64,000 nt of DNA from DAOUTY01 sp964453665. Lineage in GTDB: Bacteria > Chloroflexota > Dehalococcoidia > SZUA-161. Positions 1 through 8,723 of this stretch are shown piece by piece (the first letter of the stretch is position 1; every line of letters starts with the position of its first letter). The notes below the pieces were generated by a model that was not told where the DNA came from, ran no database searches, and saw only the letters and a list, made by a program, of their open reading frames with translations. The position numbers were made by a program, and so were the translations under genes. The DNA lies in contig CAYVQT010000003.1 of the NCBI GenBank assembly GCA_964453665.1, forward strand, positions 1-64,000, written 5' to 3'.

Positions 1-1
1 G

Positions 2-1084
2 GTATCCCGACTCCTTTCCGGTGAGCTCTGGAGCTCTTTCTGTGACGACCTGAAGTCCGCAGGTGACGATATCCTTCGCCCAGGTGTAAACGATCCACTC
101 GACGTCGCCGAGGGTTTTCGGATGCTGACACGGCTCTTGCGAGGCGCGCTTGAGGATCGGCTCGAATGGGCATTTCCTCCAAATCCATCGTTAATCAGTA
201 CTTGTCACGAAACGATCAAGATCATTGGCGAGAACCCGGACAACCTCTACCTCGGCTGCCCGTTAAACGGCGAATACGAATACCGGATTCGGGGCACTCG
301 TGGCGAAGCCAAATGGTTAAGTTTCAATACTTTCAACGCCGGAGGTTTCGGCGGCGGTGGGCGTGGCACGGGAACAGCACTACACGAAGAGCAACTTGAG
401 ATAAGCCCGGATGGCACTTTCGAGGTGATCCTTTCGCAACATGAACACGCCGGCAATTGGTTGCGACTCGAGCCCGATACGACATCTCTGACAATCCGTC
501 AAACTTTCCTTCACAAGAAGACTGATCGTCGCGCCGAGCTGCATATCGAACGAATCAACGCGATCCCTGACACCCCGGCTCCGCTTTCAGCGGAAGTTCT
601 GGAACGCAAATTCACCAGAATTGTTCGTCACGTACGAACGATCGCAAGAATTGGAGCGGAGTGGGCGGAACGCAATGCATCCAAACCAAACGTATTCTGG
701 GACGCTCAGGAAGACGACACCCGAAAATTCGCGGATCCGCAAATCAAATGGCAAATGGCCTACCTGCATTTACAGCCTCACGAGGCACTCATCGTTGAGT
801 TCGTACCGCCTAAATGCGACTACTGGAATATTGTATTGCACAATCACTGGATGGAAACGCTCGATTACCGGTACCACCAGATTGCGTTGAATTCCGCTAC
901 GGCAACTACGGCGTCGGATGGGTCCGTTCGTTGCGTTGTAGCGCACCGCGATCCTGGGGTCGACAACTGGCTGGATCTCGCCGGGCATACCAACTCAGTG
1001 CTAGGAGTACGCTGGGTCGGATCCGACGTGGAAGAATCCGTTGTGCCTTCAACGCGCGTGGTGAATATTGACTCACTCTCCTGA
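2..1084 (+). CDS. DUF1214 domain protein, 5' truncated
   Basis: The frame is open from the window edge, so the start lies outside; the first in-frame ATG at 122 is internal because the residues before it (LWSSFCDDLKSAG, then a helix ending in GFRMLTRLL) fit the usual N-terminal part of DUF1214-type proteins. The C-terminal half carries the typical pattern of this family: a beta-rich stretch with a WNIVLHNHWMETLDY segment and a late 'HRDPGVDNWLD' segment. Biochemical function of the family is unknown. A sulfotransferase follows 29 bp downstream in the same direction, a pairing seen around lipid or steroid genes in other bacteria (recalled, not searched). No signal peptide can be judged because the start is missing. 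Confidence 0.75.
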   Translation, partial: VSRLLSGELWSSFCDDLKSAGDDILRPGVNDPLDVAEGFRMLTRLLRGALEDRLEWAFPPNPSLISTCHETIKIIGENPDNLYLGCPLNGEYEYRIRGTRGEAKWLSFNTFNAGGFGGGGRGTGTALHEEQLEISPDGTFEVILSQHEHAGNWLRLEPDTTSLTIRQTFLHKKTDRRAELHIERINAIPDTPAPLSAEVLERKFTRIVRHVRTIARIGAEWAERNASKPNVFWDAQEDDTRKFADPQIKWQMAYLHLQPHEALIVEFVPPKCDYWNIVLHNHWMETLDYRYHQIALNSATATTASDGSVRCVVAHRDPGVDNWLDLAGHTNSVLGVRWVGSDVEESVVPSTRVVNIDSLS

Positions 1085-1113
1085 GCGGGCGGAGTTAAGG
1101 AGGAGCATTTAAG

Positions 1114-2265
1114 ATGATTGAATTCAACAGCAATGACCTAATCGATAGCGCAATTAAGAAGGCAGGGCACTCGGATTTCGGCGGTGAAAGCTGGCGAGAA
1201 GGCTTGGATCGCCTTGTCGATTCTCTAAATGAAACAGCAGAACTTACACAAATCGGGGCCAAGATGATGGGCTATCGGCTTTTCAGGTTGTTGACCAACC
1301 GTCTGGCGATCGAAAAAACATATAATGAACATCCGGAGATAAACGATCAGATCGTGCAGGGGCCCATTTTCGTCATCGGGCTGCCGCGTACGGGTACTAC
1401 GGCACTAAGTCAATTGATCACGGCTGATCCACAAATGAGATCTCTACGCGGATGGGAATCCGCCAGACCAGTACCGCCCCCTGAAACAGCGACGGAACAT
1501 TCAGATCCACGCATCGCCAAAATGCAGGCAGAGCTTGATTACATGTACGCAACCTATCCCAAATGGGCGTCCATGCATCACGAATCTGCAGAGACCGCGA
1601 CGGAATGCCAGGATTTATTGGGCATGGAATTCAAGGCCGAACATTTCAACGGCATGGCCTACATTCCTGCTTATTCTGATTGGGTGGTGAACTGCGACAT
1701 GAAATCCGCGTATGCCTATCACCATCGCGTTTTAAAATTGTTGCAATCAAAGTGTCCACCTTATTTATGGCACCTGAAGACTCCGGTTCACATGCTGTAT
1801 ATGGATGCTTTGGTGGACGAATATCCTAATGCCAAATTTTTATGGAGCCACCGGGACCCGGCCAAGGTCCTTGGCTCCGTATGCAGCTTGATTTCCTATT
1901 GCCGATCCTGGGTAAGTGATCGCAGCGACATAGCGACGATAGGAAACGAACAACTCAACATCTGGACCGAAGCTATTCGACGTGCCACCGCCTTTCGTGA
2001 TCGTGCGGGTAATGAGCGCTTCGCGGACTTGTCCCTTGCCGACATTCAGACCGATCCCTTAGGCGCCATAAATCGAGCCTATGCACAAATCGGCATACCA
2101 TTTGGCGATCGTAGTAAAACAGCGATTCAGAAGTGGGCCGATGGGCACAAACACGGTTCACATGGGAAGCATGTATCGCATCTTGAAGATTTTGGACTGA
2201 CTGAGGATCAGGTACGTACAGCCTTTGGAAGCTATAAGCGACGTTTTGAAGTGCTTTTATCGTAG
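1114..2265 (+). CDS. Sulfotransferase family protein (Stf-like)
   Basis: 383 aa. A PAPS-binding P-loop, GLPRTGTT, is at residues about 89-96 after a helical N-terminal region, and a second PAPS contact region with 'WSHRDPAKVLGSVCS' lies near residue 245. Both are hallmarks of the sulfotransferase fold; length and layout resemble mycobacterial Stf-type enzymes, which transfer sulfate from PAPS to hydroxyls of lipids or small molecules. A good ribosome site (TTAAGGAGGAG) precedes the ATG. No PAPS-synthesis genes are in the window. Substrate cannot be read from the sequence. It probably forms one transcription unit with the DUF1214 gene upstream. Confidence 0.85.
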   Translation: MIEFNSNDLIDSAIKKAGHSDFGGESWREGLDRLVDSLNETAELTQIGAKMMGYRLFRLLTNRLAIEKTYNEHPEINDQIVQGPIFVIGLPRTGTTALSQLITADPQMRSLRGWESARPVPPPETATEHSDPRIAKMQAELDYMYATYPKWASMHHESAETATECQDLLGMEFKAEHFNGMAYIPAYSDWVVNCDMKSAYAYHHRVLKLLQSKCPPYLWHLKTPVHMLYMDALVDEYPNAKFLWSHRDPAKVLGSVCSLISYCRSWVSDRSDIATIGNEQLNIWTEAIRRATAFRDRAGNERFADLSLADIQTDPLGAINRAYAQIGIPFGDRSKTAIQKWADGHKHGSHGKHVSHLEDFGLTEDQVRTAFGSYKRRFEVLLS

Positions 2266-2581
2266 CGTTTCCATCATATCAAACATAAAAATACACAAAA
2301 GCTTCGTTTCTCTAATCCTACCTGGTTTCGTCCTGTAGCTTGCAGATGAAAAAGGGCCGCTCATTTGCACAATTGGTTCTTAGCTTCAGACGATGGGTGC
2401 TGTATTGGCGCTGATCGCTACTTTTTTCTCTGTTTCTATATAACAAGTCAGGTTGTCGAATCAAGGTATCAGAACTCCCCTGAACTTGACAGGAATTTAG
2501 TGGCGCTCTACTATAAGTTTCAGTAAATCTAACCCACGAAAATTCGTCAAATTACGCCAGTAATTATCGGATAGCACTCCG
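2266..2581. other. Intergenic, no recognisable feature
   Basis: 316 bp between the sulfotransferase and the tandem-HTH gene. No open frame of note, no hairpin with a T-run and no member of the palindrome families was seen. It presumably holds the promoter of the downstream regulator. Confidence 0.5.
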
Positions 2582-3283
2582 ATGACAACGAAACGCACAG
2601 TTCTGACCAGAGAGGAACGAGACATCCTCATCTTGGGCACCATACATCCATGTGGTAAACACCTTAGTAACAGTGAGATTGGCCAACGTCTCGGTATATC
2701 TGTCAGCAGAGTGAAGAACTTAATACACCAGGCATGCGTCAAGCTGGAAGCGCACAACAGGATCGAAGCCATCTTTCTCGCTCTGAAGCGGGGAGAGATA
2801 AGCCTTAACGAAGTCTACTCGCTCGATGAGCTGGCAGAAATCCTTAGCTCATTGAGCCCTGACATGTTGAGAAGGATAGCGCACCTTGTGCGCCAGGAGC
2901 TGGAGCATGGGCACCTCCTGGAGAAGGACGAACAAATTATCCCTACGGACATAGGACAAGATGCTACATTAACGAAAAGAGAACGGGATGTTCTCATTCT
3001 TGCTGGCCGTGGACTCACAAATATAGAAATAGCAGATAGGCTCTACATATCCGTCAGTGCAGTTAGAACATTCCTTAATCGGGCATGCACCAAGCTGGGA
3101 GCATGCAAGAGAGCCGACGCAGTTGTGTTGGCACTGAAACAAAGAGAGATAAGCGTAGGCGAGATCACCTCACTTAATGAGGTGGTACAGGGTCTTGCTC
3201 CATTGGGAGCTGATTCTGTCGAGAAAATGGCCCTGCTGCTGAATCACAAGCCCGGGCAAGAGCCTGCCCCGACTGGCAATTAA
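2582..3283 (+). CDS. Tandem LuxR/GerE-type HTH regulator
   Basis: 233 aa built from two copies of one unit. Each copy starts with an LT(R/K)(E/R)ERD(I/V)LIL motif and a GerE-type helix-turn-helix (residues about 9-63 and 129-180), including the S(N/T)xEIxxRLxIS and VKN/VRT recognition-helix region, followed by a 'LALK(R/Q)xEIS' tail and a helix of about 40 residues. No receiver, PAS or other sensor domain is present. Two DNA-binding domains in one chain suggest binding to a direct or inverted repeat without a partner. No obvious target site was identified. The ATG has no strong ribosome site, so the start is less certain than the domain call. Confidence 0.8.
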   Translation: MTTKRTVLTREERDILILGTIHPCGKHLSNSEIGQRLGISVSRVKNLIHQACVKLEAHNRIEAIFLALKRGEISLNEVYSLDELAEILSSLSPDMLRRIAHLVRQELEHGHLLEKDEQIIPTDIGQDATLTKRERDVLILAGRGLTNIEIADRLYISVSAVRTFLNRACTKLGACKRADAVVLALKQREISVGEITSLNEVVQGLAPLGADSVEKMALLLNHKPGQEPAPTGN

Positions 3284-3798
3284 TACAACTCCATGTTTTC
3301 TGCCATATTCCGAATGAAATCATATCATATACACTCGGCTGTCCGCTGAAGCTGCCTTTCCTCTCCACAGGCGGTCCCTTCAACAAATAACCTGGAAGCG
3401 CCAGATCAGCCTTCGTCATGTTTACTCCTGCGATTGGGTTAAAAAGTGGACGAAAGTTTAACATATTCACTTGACTGTGGGATTGCTATGAAGTAATAAA
3501 GAATTGAAGAAAGAAATTAAGTTCATTGAGCTGCCCGGATTACCACAACAGACCACGAAGACGCAAGCTGCTCAAAGATGTCCCGAGAGATATCGAGGTC
3601 TAAGAGGAATCGATGGATAAACTGATGTAGATTATAAGCCTTCGGTTTGAATGCCTCTCCGTCCAGCAGCGGGGAAACGGCAGCATATTAAGGTGATAAT
3701 AAATCTCTAAGGAGGATCATTGAATGAGTGATTGAAAGTCTATGGGGGGAAACAGCTGCGTATCCAGGTACCAATGAATTCGCGAAAAGGAGGACAAA
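3284..3798. other. Intergenic with a possible gene remnant and a 3-codon ORF
   Basis: 515 bp. Near 3505-3603 one frame reads like the end of a basic protein (RRRKLLKDVPRDIEV, then TAA) but has no start, so it may be a decayed gene. At 3709-3735 a strong Shine-Dalgarno (AAGGAGG) precedes ATG-AGT-GAT-TGA, a mini-ORF of three codons. The true ribosome site of the next gene (AAAAGGAGG) lies at about 3785-3793. No palindrome family member is present. Confidence 0.35.
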
Positions 3799-5178
3799 AT
3801 GGCGTCCAGTTATGATGCGATAGTTGTAGGGGCAGGGCCTGGCGGTTGTACAGCTGCAAAGTTTGCCGCTGAGAAAAAGCTCAAGGTCTTGCTGCTCGAG
3901 CGTGCGCGAACACCGGGCAACAAGAACATGTCGGGAAGCTATCTATTTAAGCCCATCTGCGAGGAGTGCTTCCCCGGATTTAAAGATGTCGAATGTCACA
4001 AGGGTATGCCTCGCTGGGGGGGAATCGATTTCCGGTGGGCACTGGACAACGACGAGAAGGTATACGGCATGTATATGGGACCAGGTTCAGATACCATGCG
4101 GGACCAGTATTCGGTATTCCGCGATGAGACCGATGACTGGTTCACCAAGCAAGCGGTGAAGGCTGGCGCTGAGCTCAAGACAGCTCTGGCCACGGACGTC
4201 ATCCGGGACACCAAAGGAACGGAACACGAGCGGGTAATAGGTGTTGTCACCGATGTTGGAAATTTCGAGGCCCCGGTGACGATTGATGCGTCCGGATTGC
4301 ATTCGTTGATAGCCAATAGAGCTGGCCTTGCGAACTGGAGCAAGGACAAGATCATGCTCGGCTTGAAGTACATCTACAAGCTTGATCCGGAGGTGCTCCG
4401 GGAAAGGATGAGGCCGTATAAGGATACAGACGGAGTCGACGTGGACTGGGGAGTTGCGCCGATGCTTTGCGGCTCGAATCCCGACCATTTTGGTTGTCAC
4501 GCTACAGGAATGCCTGATCGCGGCATCATCAGCATCGCTTACTACTGGTCGCTGTCAGAGGGGATTGAGCATCGCGTCAACGTCCACCAGCGGGCACAAT
4601 GGTATCTACAGCAGCCACAGGTCCAGCGTCTGATTGAAGGCGCCGAGTTCATACAATGCAACTTCCATGGGCTCGCTGCGGGCGACATAGTCGGGTATGT
4701 GAAGAAGTCGTATCTGCCGGGCCTGATGCTTGTGGGAGATGCGGGTGGATTCGGCCAACCGGTGGACAATTATGGGGCTAATGTCGCGATGTGGCAGGGG
4801 AGGCTGGCAGGCAATTTAGCCGCAGAGATGAAAGAGAAGAAGGACTATTCAGAGGCCATGTTCGCCAAGTACGAAGAGACCTGGCGCGATTCCTGGGTCG
4901 GCGATGACGATGTCCACGAAATATGCGTGTGGTTGAGGGATGGCAGTATGAGTGAACTCTTTTGGACTATGGATGATGTTGTGGATGGCGCGTTTCGAGG
5001 GAAGTGGAATGACCGGACGTATCCGGAGATAGTCATGGGCGCAGTGCCCAAACTATTTAAGGCTATACCATCAGTGCAAACTCTCCTCTACGGTCTAAAG
5101 GGAGTAACAAGAACGGGTTTGAAGAAAGCAGAGCCCTTCCTAGGTATGCTAAAAATGCTCAGCCCGGGCTCAGACTAG
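3799..5178 (+). CDS. FixC-like FAD dehydrogenase (ETF:quinone oxidoreductase / geranylgeranyl reductase family)
   Basis: 459 aa. An N-terminal dinucleotide fold starts at residue 5, with GAGPGG at 11-16 and an LLER acid for the ribose, followed by a 'GDAGGFGQPVDNYGANVAMWQGRLAG' type FAD motif near residue 315, the pattern of FixC and geranylgeranyl reductases. The FixX-like ferredoxin 30 bp downstream makes an ETF:quinone-oxidoreductase-type pair the best reading: electrons from an electron-transfer flavoprotein or another donor pass through FAD and Fe-S to the quinone pool. No fixA/fixB (ETF) genes are in the window. Ribosome site AAAAGGAGG fixes the start. Geranylgeranyl-reductase-like lipid reduction is the alternative. 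Confidence 0.8.
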   Translation: MASSYDAIVVGAGPGGCTAAKFAAEKKLKVLLLERARTPGNKNMSGSYLFKPICEECFPGFKDVECHKGMPRWGGIDFRWALDNDEKVYGMYMGPGSDTMRDQYSVFRDETDDWFTKQAVKAGAELKTALATDVIRDTKGTEHERVIGVVTDVGNFEAPVTIDASGLHSLIANRAGLANWSKDKIMLGLKYIYKLDPEVLRERMRPYKDTDGVDVDWGVAPMLCGSNPDHFGCHATGMPDRGIISIAYYWSLSEGIEHRVNVHQRAQWYLQQPQVQRLIEGAEFIQCNFHGLAAGDIVGYVKKSYLPGLMLVGDAGGFGQPVDNYGANVAMWQGRLAGNLAAEMKEKKDYSEAMFAKYEETWRDSWVGDDDVHEICVWLRDGSMSELFWTMDDVVDGAFRGKWNDRTYPEIVMGAVPKLFKAIPSVQTLLYGLKGVTRTGLKKAEPFLGMLKMLSPGSD

Positions 5179-5208
5179 AAGTAGAAGACTAGATGAAAGG
5201 ATAGTGAA

Positions 5209-5571
5209 ATGTCAGATAAGCTTAAGAAGCAGATGGTACAAAAAGGGAAGCATTTCGATGTCAGCGCCCTCTATGGACCGAAATTATGCGGAGCGAAGGT
5301 CCGCGAGCTTCTCAAAGGCAAGTACGAGGTCATCCCCAAAACCAAAGAGCACATCAAGGTCGATCAGGAGAAGTGCATCGGTATGGCATGCCAGATATGC
5401 TATATCATCTGCCCGACCGGGTCTTTCGAAATGGAAGACGGCAAGGCTGTGTGGAAGTACGGCATGGAGCTGTGTGGGGAGTGCGGCATGTGCCGCTACT
5501 GCTGTCCTGTGGACGCCATCGACTGGTCCTACCCGGAGGCGGGAACCGGCATCGTGTTGAAGTGGAGTTAA
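5209..5571 (+). CDS. FixX-like 2[4Fe-4S] ferredoxin
   Basis: 120 aa. Two cysteine sets are visible: C56-x4-C61-x2-C64-x3-C68-P and C89-x2-C92-x2-C95-x3-C99-P. The C-terminal 'IDWSYPEAGTGI' segment is the signature of FixX, the small ferredoxin partner of FixC. The first cysteine set is more complete than I recall for classic FixX, so this copy may hold two clusters. It follows the FixC-like gene by 30 bp and is almost certainly co-transcribed with it. A second frame over the same bases is a shadow, lacking cysteine motifs. Confidence 0.87.
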   Translation: MSDKLKKQMVQKGKHFDVSALYGPKLCGAKVRELLKGKYEVIPKTKEHIKVDQEKCIGMACQICYIICPTGSFEMEDGKAVWKYGMELCGECGMCRYCCPVDAIDWSYPEAGTGIVLKWS

Positions 5572-5733
5572 CCTTTCTGTAGGCAACGCGCGTTCAGGTG
5601 ATGGTATTACAAAAGATTTAAGAACGTGGGTTAGCTCGTCAGCTATAAGGCAAAGAAGGATTGGCGGGTGATAATTGACTTCCCCCTGGCCTTATAAGGA
5701 GTGCGAGGCCTAGAGGACTGCTGACCAAGGAGA

Positions 5734-6264
5734 TTGAAAATGGCCATGAAGAAGGAATCAGCACTGGCTGGAATGTTGCCACGATTGAAGAAGGCTGACC
5801 TCAGCCCCCTTATCCGCATGGCATCGGGTATCGTGCCCCGTATTCTGGACCCCTTCTTTAAGACTCTGGATAAGAAGGAAAAGAGTGCTATTGACAAGGT
5901 CATGCCTCCGGGTAAAGGAAAGAAGATATATGTCCACCTGGTGGACACCCCTACTCCCCCCATAGTGGTTGAACTGGCTCAGCCCATGAAAATAAGCACT
6001 ATGCCTGAGAAAGATGTCAAGCAGCAGAAGATAAAAGGGATAAGGTTGACTACCGACGACCTCCAGCTATTGGCTAAGGGGCGAAGCCCTGGCAATACGC
6101 TGAAACTTTTCTGGCGTCTCAAAGGACAGATGTTTACACTACTGGGCATAACGTGGATGTTCATGCCTTTGCTCCGCTTGGGGCCTTCCGGACTAAAAAA
6201 CATGGGCAGCAAACTGACCTCTAAATGGAAGCCGCTGCTCGATCTCTTCTCCCGGCTAAAATAG
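5734..6264 (+). CDS. Hypothetical protein, possibly SCP2-like lipid carrier
   Basis: 176 aa, lysine-rich at both ends. The middle (residues about 65-150) runs beta strand, beta strand, then 'LTTDDLQLLAKGR' and a hydrophobic helical stretch 'GQMFTLLGITWMFMPLLRLG', an order reminiscent of sterol carrier protein 2 domains, which bind acyl or sterol chains in a tunnel. The match is by eye and weak. Ribosome site is modest (AAGGAG). It lies between the FixC/FixX pair and a ketosteroid-dehydrogenase-like flavoprotein, which would suit a lipid-binding role. Otherwise unknown. Confidence 0.55.
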   Translation: MKMAMKKESALAGMLPRLKKADLSPLIRMASGIVPRILDPFFKTLDKKEKSAIDKVMPPGKGKKIYVHLVDTPTPPIVVELAQPMKISTMPEKDVKQQKIKGIRLTTDDLQLLAKGRSPGNTLKLFWRLKGQMFTLLGITWMFMPLLRLGPSGLKNMGSKLTSKWKPLLDLFSRLK

Positions 6265-6466
6265 GAAACAACATAGCGTATCTCTAAACTGGTCAAACGG
6301 ATGCGCCGTTAGTACAGGGACTGGGGCACAGCGCGGGGTGCGGAATTGCTGAATTTGCCTTGTTTTTTCATATCGTGTGCATACCCCGAAGACCTTGAAC
6401 GAGGCTGTTTTCTGGCGCACTTGCTCAAGTGCCCCGGTGACCTATGGGGTCTTTACTATGCCCCTT

Positions 6467-6493
6467 GAGGTCAACAAGGAACCTTGTGACCTC
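6467..6493. promoter_or_regulatory. Near-perfect 13-bp inverted repeat, candidate operator
   Basis: GAGGTCAACAAGG - AA - CCTTGTGACCTC, perfect apart from one missing base in the right arm. It lies 126 bp before the ketosteroid-dehydrogenase-like gene and just upstream of a candidate -10 box. There is no T-run, so a terminator is unlikely. It does not belong to the dispersed palindrome families. Confidence 0.45.
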
Positions 6494-6496
6494 TGA

Positions 6497-6526
6497 TTAT
6501 ATTCTTCGATGCAAAAGTAATATAAT
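6497..6526 (+). promoter_or_regulatory. Candidate promoter of the KstD-like gene
   Basis: A consensus TATAAT sits at 6521-6526; the upstream hexamer at the right distance (about 6497-6502, TTATAT) is poor. The inverted repeat 6467-6493 lies directly upstream, so an activator or repressor could act here. Assigned mainly on the -10 box. Confidence 0.3.
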
Positions 6527-6618
6527 GAAGAATCGGTACTCTTGCATTAAATAGCATAATTTGGGATAAAATTACTTCATGTCAAAAGGGCAACGCTCAA
6601 CTATGCTGGAGGTACAAT

Positions 6619-8292
6619 ATGGCTGAGTACGACCATATAACCGATGTTGCAGTCGTGGGCTCAGGCGGTGGAGGACTGGTATCCGCTCTGGTCGCTAAAT
6701 TCGAGGGGCTTGACTCGATCGTTTTGGAGAAGACCAAGTATTACGGTGGTTCAACTGCTATGTCCGGCGGCGGTATCTGGATTCCTAATAATCATTTTAT
6801 GGTTAAGACAGGTATACCTGATTCCTATGAGAAAGCACTAACCTATCTGAAATTGATCGTTGGTGACCGTGTACCCGGAGCGAGGCTTGAAGCCTATGTC
6901 CGTCACGCTCCGGAAGCACTTAAATACCTGGAGGATAAAGCCTCTCTGCTTTACTGCATAGTACCCGGTTATTCCGACTACTATGCTGAGTTGCCTGGTG
7001 GAACGGTAGAGGGTCGGGGGCTTGAGCCAATTCCCTTTGATGGTAGGAAGCTTGGGGATAATCTGAAAACTCTTAAGAATTTGCCTTATAGCATACCGGG
7101 AGGAATATCTGTCACAATTTGCGAATACTGCCAGTTATCAAGAGTCAAGACTACTACCAAGGGTAAGCTGGCTGCACTGAAATTCGGTGCAGGATTCATA
7201 AAGAATCGTCTTCTCGGCGTCGAGCGGCTGACGATGGGACGGGCATTAATAGGCCGATTACGGTATTCACTCATGAAACACAATATCCCCCTGTGGCTGG
7301 ACTCACCGGCAAAGAGGTTACTTACTGAAAACGGACGAGTGGTCGGCGTTGAAATCCTTAAAAATGGTAAGCCTTTTGCTATTCAAGCCCGTAAAGGCGT
7401 TGTTCTGGCAGCAGGCGGGTTTGCCCGAAATCTGGAGATGCGTAAGAAATATCAGCGACACCCCATAACCGTCGATTGGACGGTGGCGAACGAGGGCAAC
7501 ACTGGGGATGCGATCAATATGGGAATAGAAACCGGCGCCGCTGTTGATCTGATGGATGACGCCTGGTGGGGTTCGTCATCATTGCTTCCTAACGGACAAG
7601 CGATGTTTCATGTAAGTGAACGCGCTTTACCCGGTACCATAATTGTCAATTCAGCCGGTAGACGGTTTTGTAACGAAGCTGTTCCCTACACTGACTGGGG
7701 CCACTATGTATACGAGGCTAATTCCAGTGAAGCATCCACCATACCCTGCTACTACATCATGGATCAACGAGCGCGTAATAACTATATGTTTGGGTTGGCT
7801 ATGCCCGGCAGATTGCCGAAAGATTTCATCGAAACCGGCTATGTGAAGAAGGCAAATACAATCAGAGAGTTAGCTCTACAGTGCGGCATTAATCCTGCTG
7901 GTCTAGCAGACACAATAGAGAAATTACGTGTCTATGCACAAGACGGTAAAGACGAAGAGTATGGCAAAGGGGAAACCACCTACGATCGCTTTTATGGAGA
8001 TCCCACAGTTAAGCCAAATCCATGTCTTGCCCCGATTGAAAAACCCCCTTATTACGCCGTTGAGTTGTTCCCTGGAGATCTTGGCACAAAAGGTGGGCTG
8101 GTCACCGACGAACATGCCCGTGTACTGAGAAGTGATGGCTCCGTAATTGATGGACTATTCTCAACTGGTAATAACTCTGCTTCGGTAATGGGAAATACCT
8201 ATGCCGGTCCCGGAGGAACAATTGGGCCGGCGATCACTTTCAGCTATATCGCCGCGATGTATATGGCACACAATAGCATAATCACCGATTAG
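6619..8292 (+). CDS. FAD-binding oxidoreductase, 3-ketosteroid-delta1-dehydrogenase-like
   Basis: 557 aa, the usual length for this family. FAD site GSGGGG at residues 14-19, then 'VLEKTKYYGGSTAMSGGGIWIP', the signature of the fumarate-reductase/KstD superfamily. Near the C terminus (about 525-540) 'YAGPGGTIGPA' matches the YPGPG region whose Tyr and Gly contact the 3-keto group in known KstD enzymes. The enzyme would remove C1/C2 hydrogens from a 3-ketosteroid or a similar cyclic enone. No other steroid-ring genes are adjacent, so the substrate may be a different terpenoid or alicyclic compound. Start fixed by TGGAGG. Fumarate-reductase-like activity is less likely because of the YxGPG motif. 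Confidence 0.8.
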   Translation: MAEYDHITDVAVVGSGGGGLVSALVAKFEGLDSIVLEKTKYYGGSTAMSGGGIWIPNNHFMVKTGIPDSYEKALTYLKLIVGDRVPGARLEAYVRHAPEALKYLEDKASLLYCIVPGYSDYYAELPGGTVEGRGLEPIPFDGRKLGDNLKTLKNLPYSIPGGISVTICEYCQLSRVKTTTKGKLAALKFGAGFIKNRLLGVERLTMGRALIGRLRYSLMKHNIPLWLDSPAKRLLTENGRVVGVEILKNGKPFAIQARKGVVLAAGGFARNLEMRKKYQRHPITVDWTVANEGNTGDAINMGIETGAAVDLMDDAWWGSSSLLPNGQAMFHVSERALPGTIIVNSAGRRFCNEAVPYTDWGHYVYEANSSEASTIPCYYIMDQRARNNYMFGLAMPGRLPKDFIETGYVKKANTIRELALQCGINPAGLADTIEKLRVYAQDGKDEEYGKGETTYDRFYGDPTVKPNPCLAPIEKPPYYAVELFPGDLGTKGGLVTDEHARVLRSDGSVIDGLFSTGNNSASVMGNTYAGPGGTIGPAITFSYIAAMYMAHNSIITD

Positions 8293-8723
8293 TGATTCAG
8301 CTACTGATTTGCCAGTGAACCTTGCGTGAGTAATGTAACTTATATTGACCTGTCTACAGACAATCCATGAAGTAAAATCGTTCCTTTTTCAATTTCATCT
8401 TCTAACCAGGCATTAGCTTCATATAGGAAAAGGGCCGCATATTTTCACGAGCATACCTCGGCTTTACCGGACCAGATTGAATATCCCCCGGGTCGATCGG
8501 TTTTCTGCAATCATGCAGAAACCTATCTCACCTTCAACACAATGCCGGTTATTTTAAAGAGTAAAATGTAGGGCGTATTGCGGACACTGTAGCCTGGTTC
8601 GGTAGCTGAGCCAAAGTTGACGGCCAGCGGGCACAGGAATATTATGGCTACGTCAAAGGAAGGGTATGCGTTCCGCCTGTGAGAAGTTGACATGAGGAAT
8701 CCGGGATTAAAGGAGGCAAGGTA
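8293..8723. other. Intergenic with one hairpin
   Basis: 431 bp. It contains the inverted repeat 8499-8523 and the ribosome site AAAGGAGG for the SDR gene at about 8709-8716. No small ORF with a ribosome site was seen. Minus-strand open frames that run in from the SDR gene are shadows. Confidence 0.5.
8499..8523. promoter_or_regulatory. Inverted repeat upstream of SDR gene
   Basis: GGTTTTCTGCA - ATCA - TGCAGAAACC, with one extra T in the left arm. It is about 200 bp before the SDR start and 210 bp after the KstD-like stop. No T-run follows, so operator or transcript-processing hairpin are both possible. Confidence 0.35.
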
